This document shows, piece after piece, positions 1 through 6,716 of a DNA stretch of 32,152 bases. The notes under the pieces were generated by a model that searched no databases, was not told the origin of the DNA, and was given only the letters and a program-made list of their open reading frames with translations. The stretch lies in the NCBI GenBank assembly GCA_020621405.1, contig JAHRYN010000012.1, positions 1 through 32,152 of the forward strand. The letters are read 5' to 3'. Every line of letters begins with the position of its first letter. Position 1 is the first letter of the stretch. Source of the DNA: Betaproteobacteria bacterium. Lineage in GTDB: Bacteria; Pseudomonadota; Gammaproteobacteria; Burkholderiales; Rhodocyclaceae. Position numbers and translations under genes: made by a program.

Positions 1-197
1 ACCTTGTCTGCCTTCTCGACCTTGTCCGCCTTCTCGACCTTGTCCGCCTTCTCGACCTTGTCCGCCTTCTCGACCTTGTCTGCCTTCTCGACCTTGTCCG
101 CCTTCTCGACCTTGTCCGCCTTCTCGACCTTGTCCGCCTTCTCGACCTTGTCTGCCTTCTCGACCTTGTCCGCCTTCTCGACCTTGTCCGCCTTCTC
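1..197 (-). repeat. 18-bp tandem array encoding EKADKV hexapeptides
   Basis: About eleven consecutive 18-bp units inside the DUF5666 reading frame. Each unit encodes Glu-Lys-Ala-Asp-Lys-Val. The only variation is one synonymous base (Asp GAC or GAT, read on the plus strand as tcc or tct). Units 1, 5 and 9 from the left edge carry the T variant, so the array has a 72-bp higher-order period. The array continues beyond the window. Confidence 0.95.
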
Positions 198-1766
198 GAT
201 TGCGTCCCGCTGGGTCTTCTCGAGTTTGTCGCGTGCGTTTTCCTGGGCTTTCTCGAGTTTCTCGCGCGCATCCTCCTGCGCCTTCTCGATCTTTTCCCTT
301 GCGTCTTCCTGCGCCTTTTCCAGCTTCTCCTGTGATTCCTGCTGCGCTTTCTCGATCTTCTGCGCCGCCTCTTCCTGAGCCTTCTCCGCTTTCTCTGTAG
401 CGTCCTGCTGCGCCTTGGCGATTTTTTCCCCGGTCTTGTCCGTCTCGTTTCCATCCGGCGACCCGACGGCGCTTGCGCTGCCGGCCCCCTCATCGGAACC
501 GTCGCTGTCCTTGCTGTCACCCGTACGCTCGCGCCGTGCCGAACTCTTGCCGCCCCGGCGATCCGACCCGCCCTTCACCGCTTCCAGCCCCGGCGGCAGA
601 TCGGCGTCGATGTAGTCGGCATTCAGCGTACCGTCGCGATCAATGTGCCCGGTGATGCGCACGCGTCGCGCATCGAGTTTGGCATCCGCCGCAGCGCCGC
701 TGATGCGAGTCCCCGCTGCACTGCGTACCGTGACCGGACCGGCCTGGAGACTGCCGTTGGTCAGCGTGCCGGACACCAGCGCCTCGACCACCACCTTGTT
801 CGCCCGTCCGGCAAAACGCAGGGTCGGATCAGCCACGGCGCTCTGGGCAACCAGCGCACTGCCATTCCACTGACCGGTCACCAGCCCCGCACCCGCTGGC
901 GCTGCGGCGCCCTGCAACGCAAGACCGTCGAGCCTGACCTGCTGCCCCGGCGGAATCCTGATCGTGCCGATCGCCGAAGCGACGGCAAGCCCGCGAGCCG
1001 GCGCAACGCGTGTCGCCTGTATCAGGCCGGCTGGCGTACGCAGGCCGCTGACCTTCACCATCTGGCCCGGTACGAGTGCATTGCCGCCAGTTGCGAACCG
1101 GGCACCGGGCAGCAAGGCCACTGGCTGCCCCATGACGGCAAGACCGCCGCCCGGTGCCCGGGTGACCGGGCCTTCCAGCACATGCACGATCGCCACGTCG
1201 CGGGCACGCAGGCCTCCCGGTGTCGCGACGGCTTCGATCGACACCACCTGGCCGACCGCCAGCTGGCCGGCGTCTGCACTCCGGCCGTTTTCGCTGACTG
1301 GTGTATTCGCTTCGTAATGCACTTCAAGGCCATTGACGCAGACCGAAGCAAAGCCGGTCACGATACCGACGATGCCCACGGTCTCGCCCTGCGCGACCGG
1401 CATGCCGGTTCCGCCTATGCCACCGTCGTCCGGTGCGGACGGCAGCGGTGCTCCGGTGCCACCCAGACCGCCCGCAGCAATCGGTGCGCCGGTACCGCCC
1501 ATGCCACCATCCGAACCGCTGCTGTTGCCGGTACCGCCGATGCCCGGTGTCACACCCGCCTGAATGCCTGTACCGCCGATTCCGCCGCCTTCGTCACCCG
1601 GATCTGCTTCGCTCCGGCCAGTGCCACCGATTCCGCCATTGCCGGGCGCCGCCGTGCTCGCCGGCGCACGCACATCCCGCCCGCCAAGCTCGGGGTCGAC
1701 GCAGACCGGCGAGGCCAGCGCAATGCCTGCATGCAGCAGCAACAGACAGGCGGCAAGCCGGCGCAC
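1..1766 (-). CDS. Exported DUF5666-repeat protein with Glu/Lys repeat tail (copy 1, cut by window edge)
   Basis: Open from a GTG at 1766 to the left edge: at least 588 residues with no stop. The GTG is chosen because the paralogue at 4238 starts at the matching GTG and both then encode a signal peptide (MRRLAACLLLLHAGIALA, then SPVCVD). Order seen: signal peptide; Gly-rich linker with six GG(I/L/M)GGTG-like motifs (about residues 40-125); four DUF5666-like beta units (about 125-430), the first containing FASVCVNGLEVHYEANTPVS; an acidic/basic linker; seven 11-residue EKAQxDAxEKL-type repeats; then EKADKV hexapeptides to the edge. It lies 5 bases after the DUF6502 stop, so is probably co-transcribed. 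DUF5666 has no established function. Export to periplasm or cell surface is inferred from the signal peptide. The tail should form a highly charged helix; its end is outside the window. Confidence 0.8.
   Translation of the reverse strand, partial: MRRLAACLLLLHAGIALASPVCVDPELGGRDVRAPASTAAPGNGGIGGTGRSEADPGDEGGGIGGTGIQAGVTPGIGGTGNSSGSDGGMGGTGAPIAAGGLGGTGAPLPSAPDDGGIGGTGMPVAQGETVGIVGIVTGFASVCVNGLEVHYEANTPVSENGRSADAGQLAVGQVVSIEAVATPGGLRARDVAIVHVLEGPVTRAPGGGLAVMGQPVALLPGARFATGGNALVPGQMVKVSGLRTPAGLIQATRVAPARGLAVASAIGTIRIPPGQQVRLDGLALQGAAAPAGAGLVTGQWNGSALVAQSAVADPTLRFAGRANKVVVEALVSGTLTNGSLQAGPVTVRSAAGTRISGAAADAKLDARRVRITGHIDRDGTLNADYIDADLPPGLEAVKGGSDRRGGKSSARRERTGDSKDSDGSDEGAGSASAVGSPDGNETDKTGEKIAKAQQDATEKAEKAQEEAAQKIEKAQQESQEKLEKAQEDAREKIEKAQEDAREKLEKAQENARDKLEKTQRDAIEKADKVEKADKVEKADKVEKADKVEKADKVEKADKVEKADKVEKADKVEKADKVEKADKVEKADK
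198..419 (-). repeat. 33-bp tandem repeats encoding 11-residue (hendecad) helix units
   Basis: Read on the minus strand, six complete 33-bp units (387-419, 354-386, 321-353, 288-320, 255-287, 222-254) encode variants of EKAQEDAREKL. A truncated unit EKTQRDAI at 198-221 passes directly into the hexapeptide array. Units differ at several positions, so they are older than the adjacent 18-bp array. An 11-residue period with conserved small or aliphatic positions fits an extended amphipathic helix or coiled coil (inference). Confidence 0.9.
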
Positions 1767-1771
1767 GTCGA

Positions 1772-2596
1772 TCAATCCTCTTTCGAATCGGGAGTTTGTT
1801 CGGCATAGAAATAGATGCCGAACGTGAAGCGACTATTAAGCGCACCGTCACCGGTTGTTTCTTCCGTCCGCTGCGCTTCGGTATTCAGGGCCTGCAGGGA
1901 GTGCATCCCGAGTTCGGCCGCCTGCGCCCGCAACCTGTCGATCGCCTCCGGCGTGAGGCCACGGTAATGCACGCTGCGCTCGAACCACGGATCGGCGCGG
2001 CCGAGCGTGTTCTCGATCGCCGCCATCGCGTGATCGCCGACATTCAGCGACAGATAGGACAGCTTCTCGTCGAAGCCCGCCTGCGGAATGAAGGCTGCCG
2101 TATTCAGCACGACCTCGTCGCGTTCGTTCAGCCGCACGACGCCCAGACGCAGCCATTCGTCCAGAACGGGCCGCGCGCGGATGTCCTTGCTGACGCTGGC
2201 CACCAGAGCATCGAACGAGCGATCACCGCCGGAACTGGCCAGTCGCGGCAGTGGCCTGGGCTGGCCGTCGGCATCCATCCAGTGCGGATGCGTGGTCCAC
2301 ACACCGACCAGCTGCGCGCCGAGGGACACCGCACGGGGCAATTCGGCGTAGGCATCCGGCAAGGCCCGCAGGCGCTTTACGTCCTTGCGGTGCACGCCGG
2401 TCAGCAGGCTGACCCGGCTGTCAGTGGCGGGCGCGCCCGGCCCGCTTTCATCGATCGCCACCTGCACATAGACGCGCTTGAGCAGTTCGATCGCCAGCGG
2501 CAGCGTGACGCCGCGCGCCAGCATCAGGCGCACGAGCGGGCGCAGCACGGTGCGGACTGCCGATGTCAGCGCATCGGAAATGGTGCCGTCGCTCAT
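1772..2596 (-). CDS. DUF6502 family protein, copy 1
   Basis: 274 residues starting MSDGTISDALTSAVRTVLRP. The ATG at 2596 matches the start of the paralogue at 5064 and sits 28 bases from the same promoter element. No signal peptide or membrane segment is seen, so a cytoplasmic location is expected. Residues about 58-78 (TDSRVSLLTGVHRKDVKRL) look like a helix-turn-helix, which makes a DNA-binding role plausible but unproven; DUF6502 has no assigned function. The gene is followed after 5 bases by the DUF5666 gene. Protein identity to the second copy is near complete in the centre, with differences concentrated at both termini. The C-terminal part ends with a conserved RFTFGIYFYAE stretch. Confidence 0.85.
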   Translation of the reverse strand: MSDGTISDALTSAVRTVLRPLVRLMLARGVTLPLAIELLKRVYVQVAIDESGPGAPATDSRVSLLTGVHRKDVKRLRALPDAYAELPRAVSLGAQLVGVWTTHPHWMDADGQPRPLPRLASSGGDRSFDALVASVSKDIRARPVLDEWLRLGVVRLNERDEVVLNTAAFIPQAGFDEKLSYLSLNVGDHAMAAIENTLGRADPWFERSVHYRGLTPEAIDRLRAQAAELGMHSLQALNTEAQRTEETTGDGALNSRFTFGIYFYAEQTPDSKED

Positions 2597-2618
2597 GTAA
2601 GTATCTTTTTCAACATGA

Positions 2619-2634
2619 GGAAAATTATCCCACA
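2619..2634 (-). promoter_or_regulatory. Candidate extended -10 promoter of DUF6502-DUF5666 operon 1
   Basis: On the minus strand TGTGGGATAATTTTCC contains TGG-GATAAT, an extended -10 element with the hexamer at 2629-2624. The same TGTGGGATA core occurs upstream of copy 2 with exactly the same distance to the ATG (28 bases from hexamer end), although the leaders are otherwise unlike. No convincing -35 box is seen. Confidence 0.5.
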
Positions 2635-2751
2635 ATTTTTTTCCAATGTACGTGGTACTTTTTCCCACGTCTGTTAAGGTTGAAGTCGTCAGGGCAATGC
2701 CAGCACACCCTCCGACACCCGAAAACAACCTCGCTTCAGGAGAACCAGACA

Positions 2752-2973
2752 ATGAAACCTAATCAGATTGCGCAGTCACTCATGGTGACTTTCACGGGAT
2801 TGAGCATGCTCACGGCGGTACCGAGCATCGCCCGCGAAGCAAATGAAACACCGCGTCATGAGGGCCGGCCTCAGGCAGTGAAGATCGAGAAGGCTGAAAA
2901 GATCGAAAAAGTGGCCAAGCCGGAGAAGGTCGAAAAAGTGGAAAAGGTCGAGAAAGTCGAACGCAAGGGCTGA
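2752..2973 (+). CDS. Small secreted Glu/Lys/Val repeat protein
   Basis: 73 residues from ATG 2752, preceded by an AGGAGA ribosome site at 2738-2743. Residues 1 to about 27 (MKPNQIAQSLMVTFTGLSML, then TAVPSIA) form a signal peptide. The mature part of about 46 residues is almost entirely charged and ends in repeated EKV triplets closing with ERKG. It is divergent from DUF6502 copy 1 and converges on DUF5666 copy 2 across a strong terminator. The repeat resembles the EKADKV tail of the DUF5666 copy 1 protein, so a shared role or common origin is plausible (inference). No known family recognised. The good ribosome site, the signal peptide and the terminator after the stop support a real gene. 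Confidence 0.7.
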   Translation: MKPNQIAQSLMVTFTGLSMLTAVPSIAREANETPRHEGRPQAVKIEKAEKIEKVAKPEKVEKVEKVEKVERKG

Positions 2974-2996
2974 TCGCGGCAATTTCCGGTCCGGAA

Positions 2997-3044
2997 AAAC
3001 GCCGAAGGCGGCTGAACAGTAACGTTCAGCCGCCTTCGGCGTTT
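2997..3044. terminator. Bidirectional terminator, 21-bp perfect stem
   Basis: Left arm 2997-3017 and right arm 3024-3044 are perfectly complementary, with a 6-base loop AGTAAC. The plus-strand right arm ends GTTTGCGTTT and the minus-strand arm ends GTTTTTCC, so it can serve both the small secreted gene (stop 2973) and DUF5666 copy 2 (stop 3066). Confidence 0.85.
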
Positions 3045-3065
3045 GCGTTTCGAGCATCAGCCTGA

Positions 3066-4238
3066 TCAAGGCCCCGGAACGGACGTCAGCAATTCATCCC
3101 CCGGCGGACTGTCCCGCTGCGCGTCGTGGCGCTGGGCCGGCGCATGACGGCGTCCGCCCTGCCCCACGGATAACCTGGCCGGATCGAGTCCCGCCGGCAG
3201 ATCCGCATCGATGCGCTCGGCGCCGAGCGTACCGTTGGCATCCAAGTAGCCGCTGATCCGTACACGCCGGACATCCAGACGGGTGGCGGCTGTCACCCCT
3301 TTCAGCACGGTGTTCTCCCTGCCCTTCACCGACAGACCGCAGGCCGTGATGTTTCCGTCCAGCAAGCTGCCACTGACCAGCGCTTCGAGCACCACCTTGT
3401 CCGTATGGCTCGTGAAGCGGAAGGTCGGATCCGCAGCTATCGTCGTCGCCACCAGCGACTCGCCGTCCCAGCGTCCCCTGGCCAGCACTTGCGTCGACGG
3501 CGCGGTGCCGGACGGCGCGACCACATTGCCGCGCAGTCGGAGTCCTTCGATGTTTGCCGGTTCGCCCGGATTCCGCGTGATATCGCCGAGCACCGACACT
3601 TCGTTCAGGCCGTGCGCGAGTTCGATCCGCGTCGCACGTATCTGTCCATCCGGTGCACGCATGCCACTGACCTTGACCATCCTGCCCGGCGTCAGCGCGC
3701 CCGGGTCATCCACCCGCGCATTCTCCAGAAGTTCGATCGGCTGCCCCATGACCGCGAAACCGCCACCTGGCCGCGCGCTGAGCGGACCTTCGATCAGATG
3801 CACGATGGCGATGTCGCTCGCGCGCAAGCCTCCAGCCGTGGCACGGGCGTCGATGGACAAGAACTGCCCGACCGCCAGATTGCCGACATGTGCCGTGCGG
3901 CCGTTTTCACTGACCGGCGTGGCGTCGTCGATATGCACCTCAAGCCCATTGACGCACACCGACGCAAAACCGGTGACCACGCCGACAATCCCCATCGACT
4001 CGCCGCGTGCGACGGGCAGCGCGCCAGCACCATCGCCGCGCACGCCGGTACCGCCCAGCCCGCCGTCCTCCGGTCCGGCGGGCGCACGGCCGGTTCCGCC
4101 GATGCCGCCATCACCCGGCGATACTGACGCCAGCGAAACGGCCGAACGCCGTGCCAGCGGGTTGCTGTCGACGCACAGGGGGTCGGCCATCACCGCCGGG
4201 GCAATGCAGCAGGACAAACACGCAATCAGCCAGCGCAC
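3066..4238 (-). CDS. Exported DUF5666-repeat protein, copy 2
   Basis: 390 residues from GTG 4238, which follows the DUF6502 stop after a single base, so translation is probably coupled. The start is supported by the signal peptide MRWLIACLSCCIAPAVMA followed by DPLCVDSNP, matching copy 1. It has two GG(I/L)GGTG motifs where copy 1 has six, then four DUF5666-like units including FASVCVNGLEVHIDDATPVS and the closing GTLGAERIDADLPAGL. Copies 1 and 2 align up to this DADLP-GL point. There copy 1 continues into charged repeats, while copy 2 ends with a short unrelated Arg/Pro-rich tail. The four-unit body is clearly diverged between copies, unlike the DUF6502 genes. Function unknown; location periplasmic or surface by inference. 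Confidence 0.8.
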   Translation of the reverse strand: MRWLIACLSCCIAPAVMADPLCVDSNPLARRSAVSLASVSPGDGGIGGTGRAPAGPEDGGLGGTGVRGDGAGALPVARGESMGIVGVVTGFASVCVNGLEVHIDDATPVSENGRTAHVGNLAVGQFLSIDARATAGGLRASDIAIVHLIEGPLSARPGGGFAVMGQPIELLENARVDDPGALTPGRMVKVSGMRAPDGQIRATRIELAHGLNEVSVLGDITRNPGEPANIEGLRLRGNVVAPSGTAPSTQVLARGRWDGESLVATTIAADPTFRFTSHTDKVVLEALVSGSLLDGNITACGLSVKGRENTVLKGVTAATRLDVRRVRISGYLDANGTLGAERIDADLPAGLDPARLSVGQGGRRHAPAQRHDAQRDSPPGDELLTSVPGP

Positions 4239-4239
4239 T

Positions 4240-5064
4240 TCAGCTCTCTTTCTTTTCGTCATTACTTTCGGCATAGAAGTAAACGCCAAAGGTGAAGCGC
4301 ATCTTGAGCGGATCCGGTGATTCGGCCCCTGCTCCGCCCTGTGCCTCGGTGTTGAGCGCCTGCAGCGACTGCATGCCCAGTTCGGCGGCCCGCGCCCGCA
4401 ACCTGTCGATCGCCTCCGGCGTGAGGCCACGGTAATGCACGCTGCGCTCGAACCACGGATCGGCGCGGCCGAGCGTGTTCTCGATCGCCGCCATCGCGTG
4501 ATCGCCGACATTCAGCGACAGATAGGACAGCTTCTCGTCGAAGCCCGCCTGCGGAATGAAGGCTGCCGTATTCAGCACGACCTCGTCGCGTTCGTTCAGC
4601 CGCACGACGCCCAGACGCAGCCATTCGTCCAGAACAGGCCGCGCGCGGATGTCCTTGCTGACGCTGGCCACCAGCGCATCGAACGACAGCTCGCCACCGG
4701 CGCTTGCCAGCCGGGGCAGCGGGCGCGGCTGACGCGCCGGATCCAGCCAGTGCGGATGCGTGGTCCACACGCTGACCAGTTGTGCGCCGAGCGACACGCT
4801 GTGCGGCAGTTCGGCGCCGGCATCCGGCAGCGAGCGCAGGCGCTTCACGTCCTTGCGGTGCACACCGGTCAGCAGGCTGACCCGACTGTCAGTGGCGGGC
4901 GCACCCGGTCCGCTTTCATCAATCGCCACCTGTACATAGACGCGCTTGAGCAGTTCGATCGCCAGCGGCAGCGTGACGCCGCGCGCCAGCATCAGGCGCA
5001 CGAGCGGGCGCAGCACGGTGCGGACCGCGCCGGCAATCGCATCTGAAGCACGGGTATCGTTCAT
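4240..5064 (-). CDS. DUF6502 family protein, copy 2
   Basis: 274 residues, the same length as copy 1, starting MNDTRASDAIAGAVRTVLRP. An upstream in-frame start at 5217 would add 51 low-complexity residues and overlap the ClC gene; it is rejected because the homology to copy 1 begins at 5064. It carries the same candidate helix-turn-helix near residues 58-78. The DNA is identical to copy 1 over 4392-4635 (matching 1924-2167) and over a second block near the 5' end, whereas codons 2-12 and the last 30 or so codons differ. It heads the second DUF6502-DUF5666 operon. Probably cytoplasmic; role unknown, possibly regulatory (inference). Confidence 0.85.
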   Translation of the reverse strand: MNDTRASDAIAGAVRTVLRPLVRLMLARGVTLPLAIELLKRVYVQVAIDESGPGAPATDSRVSLLTGVHRKDVKRLRSLPDAGAELPHSVSLGAQLVSVWTTHPHWLDPARQPRPLPRLASAGGELSFDALVASVSKDIRARPVLDEWLRLGVVRLNERDEVVLNTAAFIPQAGFDEKLSYLSLNVGDHAMAAIENTLGRADPWFERSVHYRGLTPEAIDRLRARAAELGMQSLQALNTEAQGGAGAESPDPLKMRFTFGVYFYAESNDEKKES

Positions 5065-5086
5065 TTCGGCCCAAGGTTTGTCGCGC

Positions 5087-5102
5087 GGAATACTATCCCA
5101 CA
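5087..5102 (-). promoter_or_regulatory. Candidate extended -10 promoter of DUF6502-DUF5666 operon 2
   Basis: Minus strand TGTGGGATAGTATTCC contains TGG-GATAGT, hexamer at 5097-5092, 28 bases from the ATG at 5064. It is the counterpart of the element at 2619-2634. Conservation at fixed distance in otherwise different leaders is the main evidence. Confidence 0.5.
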
Positions 5103-5167
5103 ACACGCGGGGCGCGCCTGACAAGGCAATCGCACAAGGGCAAACCGAGCCGCCACCGACACCGCCC

Positions 5168-6547
5168 TCACCTGGACGACCGCGGCTGCGCTCCGGCTGA
5201 TGGCGCGTTGCGGGCAATCAGGTGCCTGGCCACCGTGTGATAAAGCGGCGGACTGAAAATCCGCGATACGCCGGACGACAGCAGCGACACGGCCATCAGG
5301 CCGATGATCACCGAGTAGCCATCGACCATCTCCATCACGATGATGAAGGAAGTGATCGGCGCCTGGGTCACCGCCGCGAGGAATCCGGCCATGCACAGCA
5401 CCAGCAGCATGCCGGGCGTCGCCTGCTGGCCGACCAGCGGCGCGAGGTCATGACCGATGCCGGCGCCGATGGCCAGGCTGGGCGCGAAGATGCCACCGGG
5501 CAAACCGCTCAGGTAGGCGATCAGCGTGGCGATGAACTTGGCCGGACCGTAGTACCAGGCCAATGCGGTGTCGCCTTCGAGCAGGTGCCGGGTTTCCGCA
5601 TAACCGCTGCCGAAGGTGATGCCGCCGGAAACATGGCCGAGTGCCGCCACCAGCACGCCACAGCCGAAGGCGAAGCGCACCGGATGGCGGCTGCGCAGAT
5701 CCGCCATCCGGCCGCGCCACGAGGTGGAGCTGACGACCAGCATGCGCGAGAACACGCCGCCGGTGGTGCCGCACACCAGCGCAGTCACCGCGACGGCAAG
5801 CAGCATCTGGCGGTCGCTGCCGGCCAGAGCGATGTGGCCGAAGTAGCTGGCCTTGCCGAGCAAGGCCTGCGACACGATGCCGGCCAGCACGATGGCCGTG
5901 ATGATCAGACCACTCAGTCGGGCTTCGACATTGCGCGTCAGTTCTTCGATCGCGAACGCGACACCGGCCAGCGGCGTGTTGAACGCCGCCGCGATGCCCG
6001 CGGCGCCGCCCGCCACCAGCATGTGCGAGCGCGCGACATGCAGGCCGCGTGGCAGCAGCCGGTGCAGTGCGTTGAGCATCGAGGCGCCGACCTGCACCGT
6101 CGGTCCTTCGCGGCCCAGCGAAAAGCCGCTGCCGACCGCGGCGACACCGACGACGATCTTGCCGACGATGATGCGCAGCGACAGCAGCGGCCGCCAGCCG
6201 GCCACCGGAGGCCGCGACATTTCGGCGATGGTCTGCGGGATGCCGCTGCCCTCGGCACCGGCGAACCAGCGCCGGGTCAGCCAGACGCACAGCGCACCGC
6301 TGCACGGGGTGAGCACGAAGGGCCACCAGGCATGCGCACGTGCCAGCGCACGGAAGTGATGTACCGCGAAATCGGACAGGCTGGCGAAACCGACGGCCAG
6401 CAAGCCGACACAGGCCGCTCCGCCCCACAGCACGAAACGCCCCGTCCAGACCTTGAAATGGGCCTGATTGCGCCGGCTCAGCGCCAGACCCTTCAATCGG
6501 GCGATGGTCAATCGGCCATGTGTCGTCAGTGAATGCAGTAAGGACAT
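5168..6547 (-). CDS. ClC family chloride channel / proton-coupled antiporter
   Basis: 459 residues from ATG 6547; an in-frame ATG at 6595 would add 16 residues and cannot be excluded. It is a polytopic inner-membrane protein with the ClC signatures: GSGIP (100-104) with the chloride-binding Ser, GREGP (145-149) whose Glu147 is the gating glutamate, AIEE (199-202) and GGIFAPSL (351-358), with Tyr436 near the C-terminus. Glu202 lies 55 residues after Glu147, the same spacing as Glu148 and Glu203 of E. coli ClcA, so the internal proton glutamate is present and Cl-/H+ exchange is more likely than a passive channel. There are no CBS domains. It is divergent from the gamma-glutamyltransferase gene and 103 bases upstream of DUF6502 copy 2 on the same strand. 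Confidence 0.9.
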   Translation of the reverse strand: MSLLHSLTTHGRLTIARLKGLALSRRNQAHFKVWTGRFVLWGGAACVGLLAVGFASLSDFAVHHFRALARAHAWWPFVLTPCSGALCVWLTRRWFAGAEGSGIPQTIAEMSRPPVAGWRPLLSLRIIVGKIVVGVAAVGSGFSLGREGPTVQVGASMLNALHRLLPRGLHVARSHMLVAGGAAGIAAAFNTPLAGVAFAIEELTRNVEARLSGLIITAIVLAGIVSQALLGKASYFGHIALAGSDRQMLLAVAVTALVCGTTGGVFSRMLVVSSTSWRGRMADLRSRHPVRFAFGCGVLVAALGHVSGGITFGSGYAETRHLLEGDTALAWYYGPAKFIATLIAYLSGLPGGIFAPSLAIGAGIGHDLAPLVGQQATPGMLLVLCMAGFLAAVTQAPITSFIIVMEMVDGYSVIIGLMAVSLLSSGVSRIFSPPLYHTVARHLIARNAPSAGAQPRSSR

Positions 6548-6716
6548 CGTTCGAGCAGGTATCTTTCGGTTCTGGCGTTCCGTCGCAAGTTGCATGCCGT
6601 CCCGTTTCCAGCGCCGGAAGCGCGGCCACGGGCGTACATTGCCTGCGATTCATCCCCGTCCGCGGCACGACCAGCGGGCAGACGCACCATGTCGGAGCAC
6701 TTACGGAGACCTGCGC

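Noticed and set aside
4-378. Plus-strand frame of 124 codons rich in Ser-Ala-Phe across the repeats
   Set aside because: It is the antisense of the EKADKV array; it lacks a ribosome site and family similarity.
1-419. Short regular repeats resembling a CRISPR or VNTR outside genes
   Set aside because: The repeats are in frame with an open coding region, encode charged helices, and have no unique spacers.
5222-6532. 436-codon plus-strand frame
   Set aside because: It lies antisense to the ClC gene, whose motifs are complete; composition (His/Arg/Gln-rich) is typical of GC-rich shadow frames.
6468-6716. N-terminal extension of the gamma-glutamyltransferase frame
   Set aside because: Family similarity and a good ribosome site begin at 6717; the extension overlaps the divergent ClC start.
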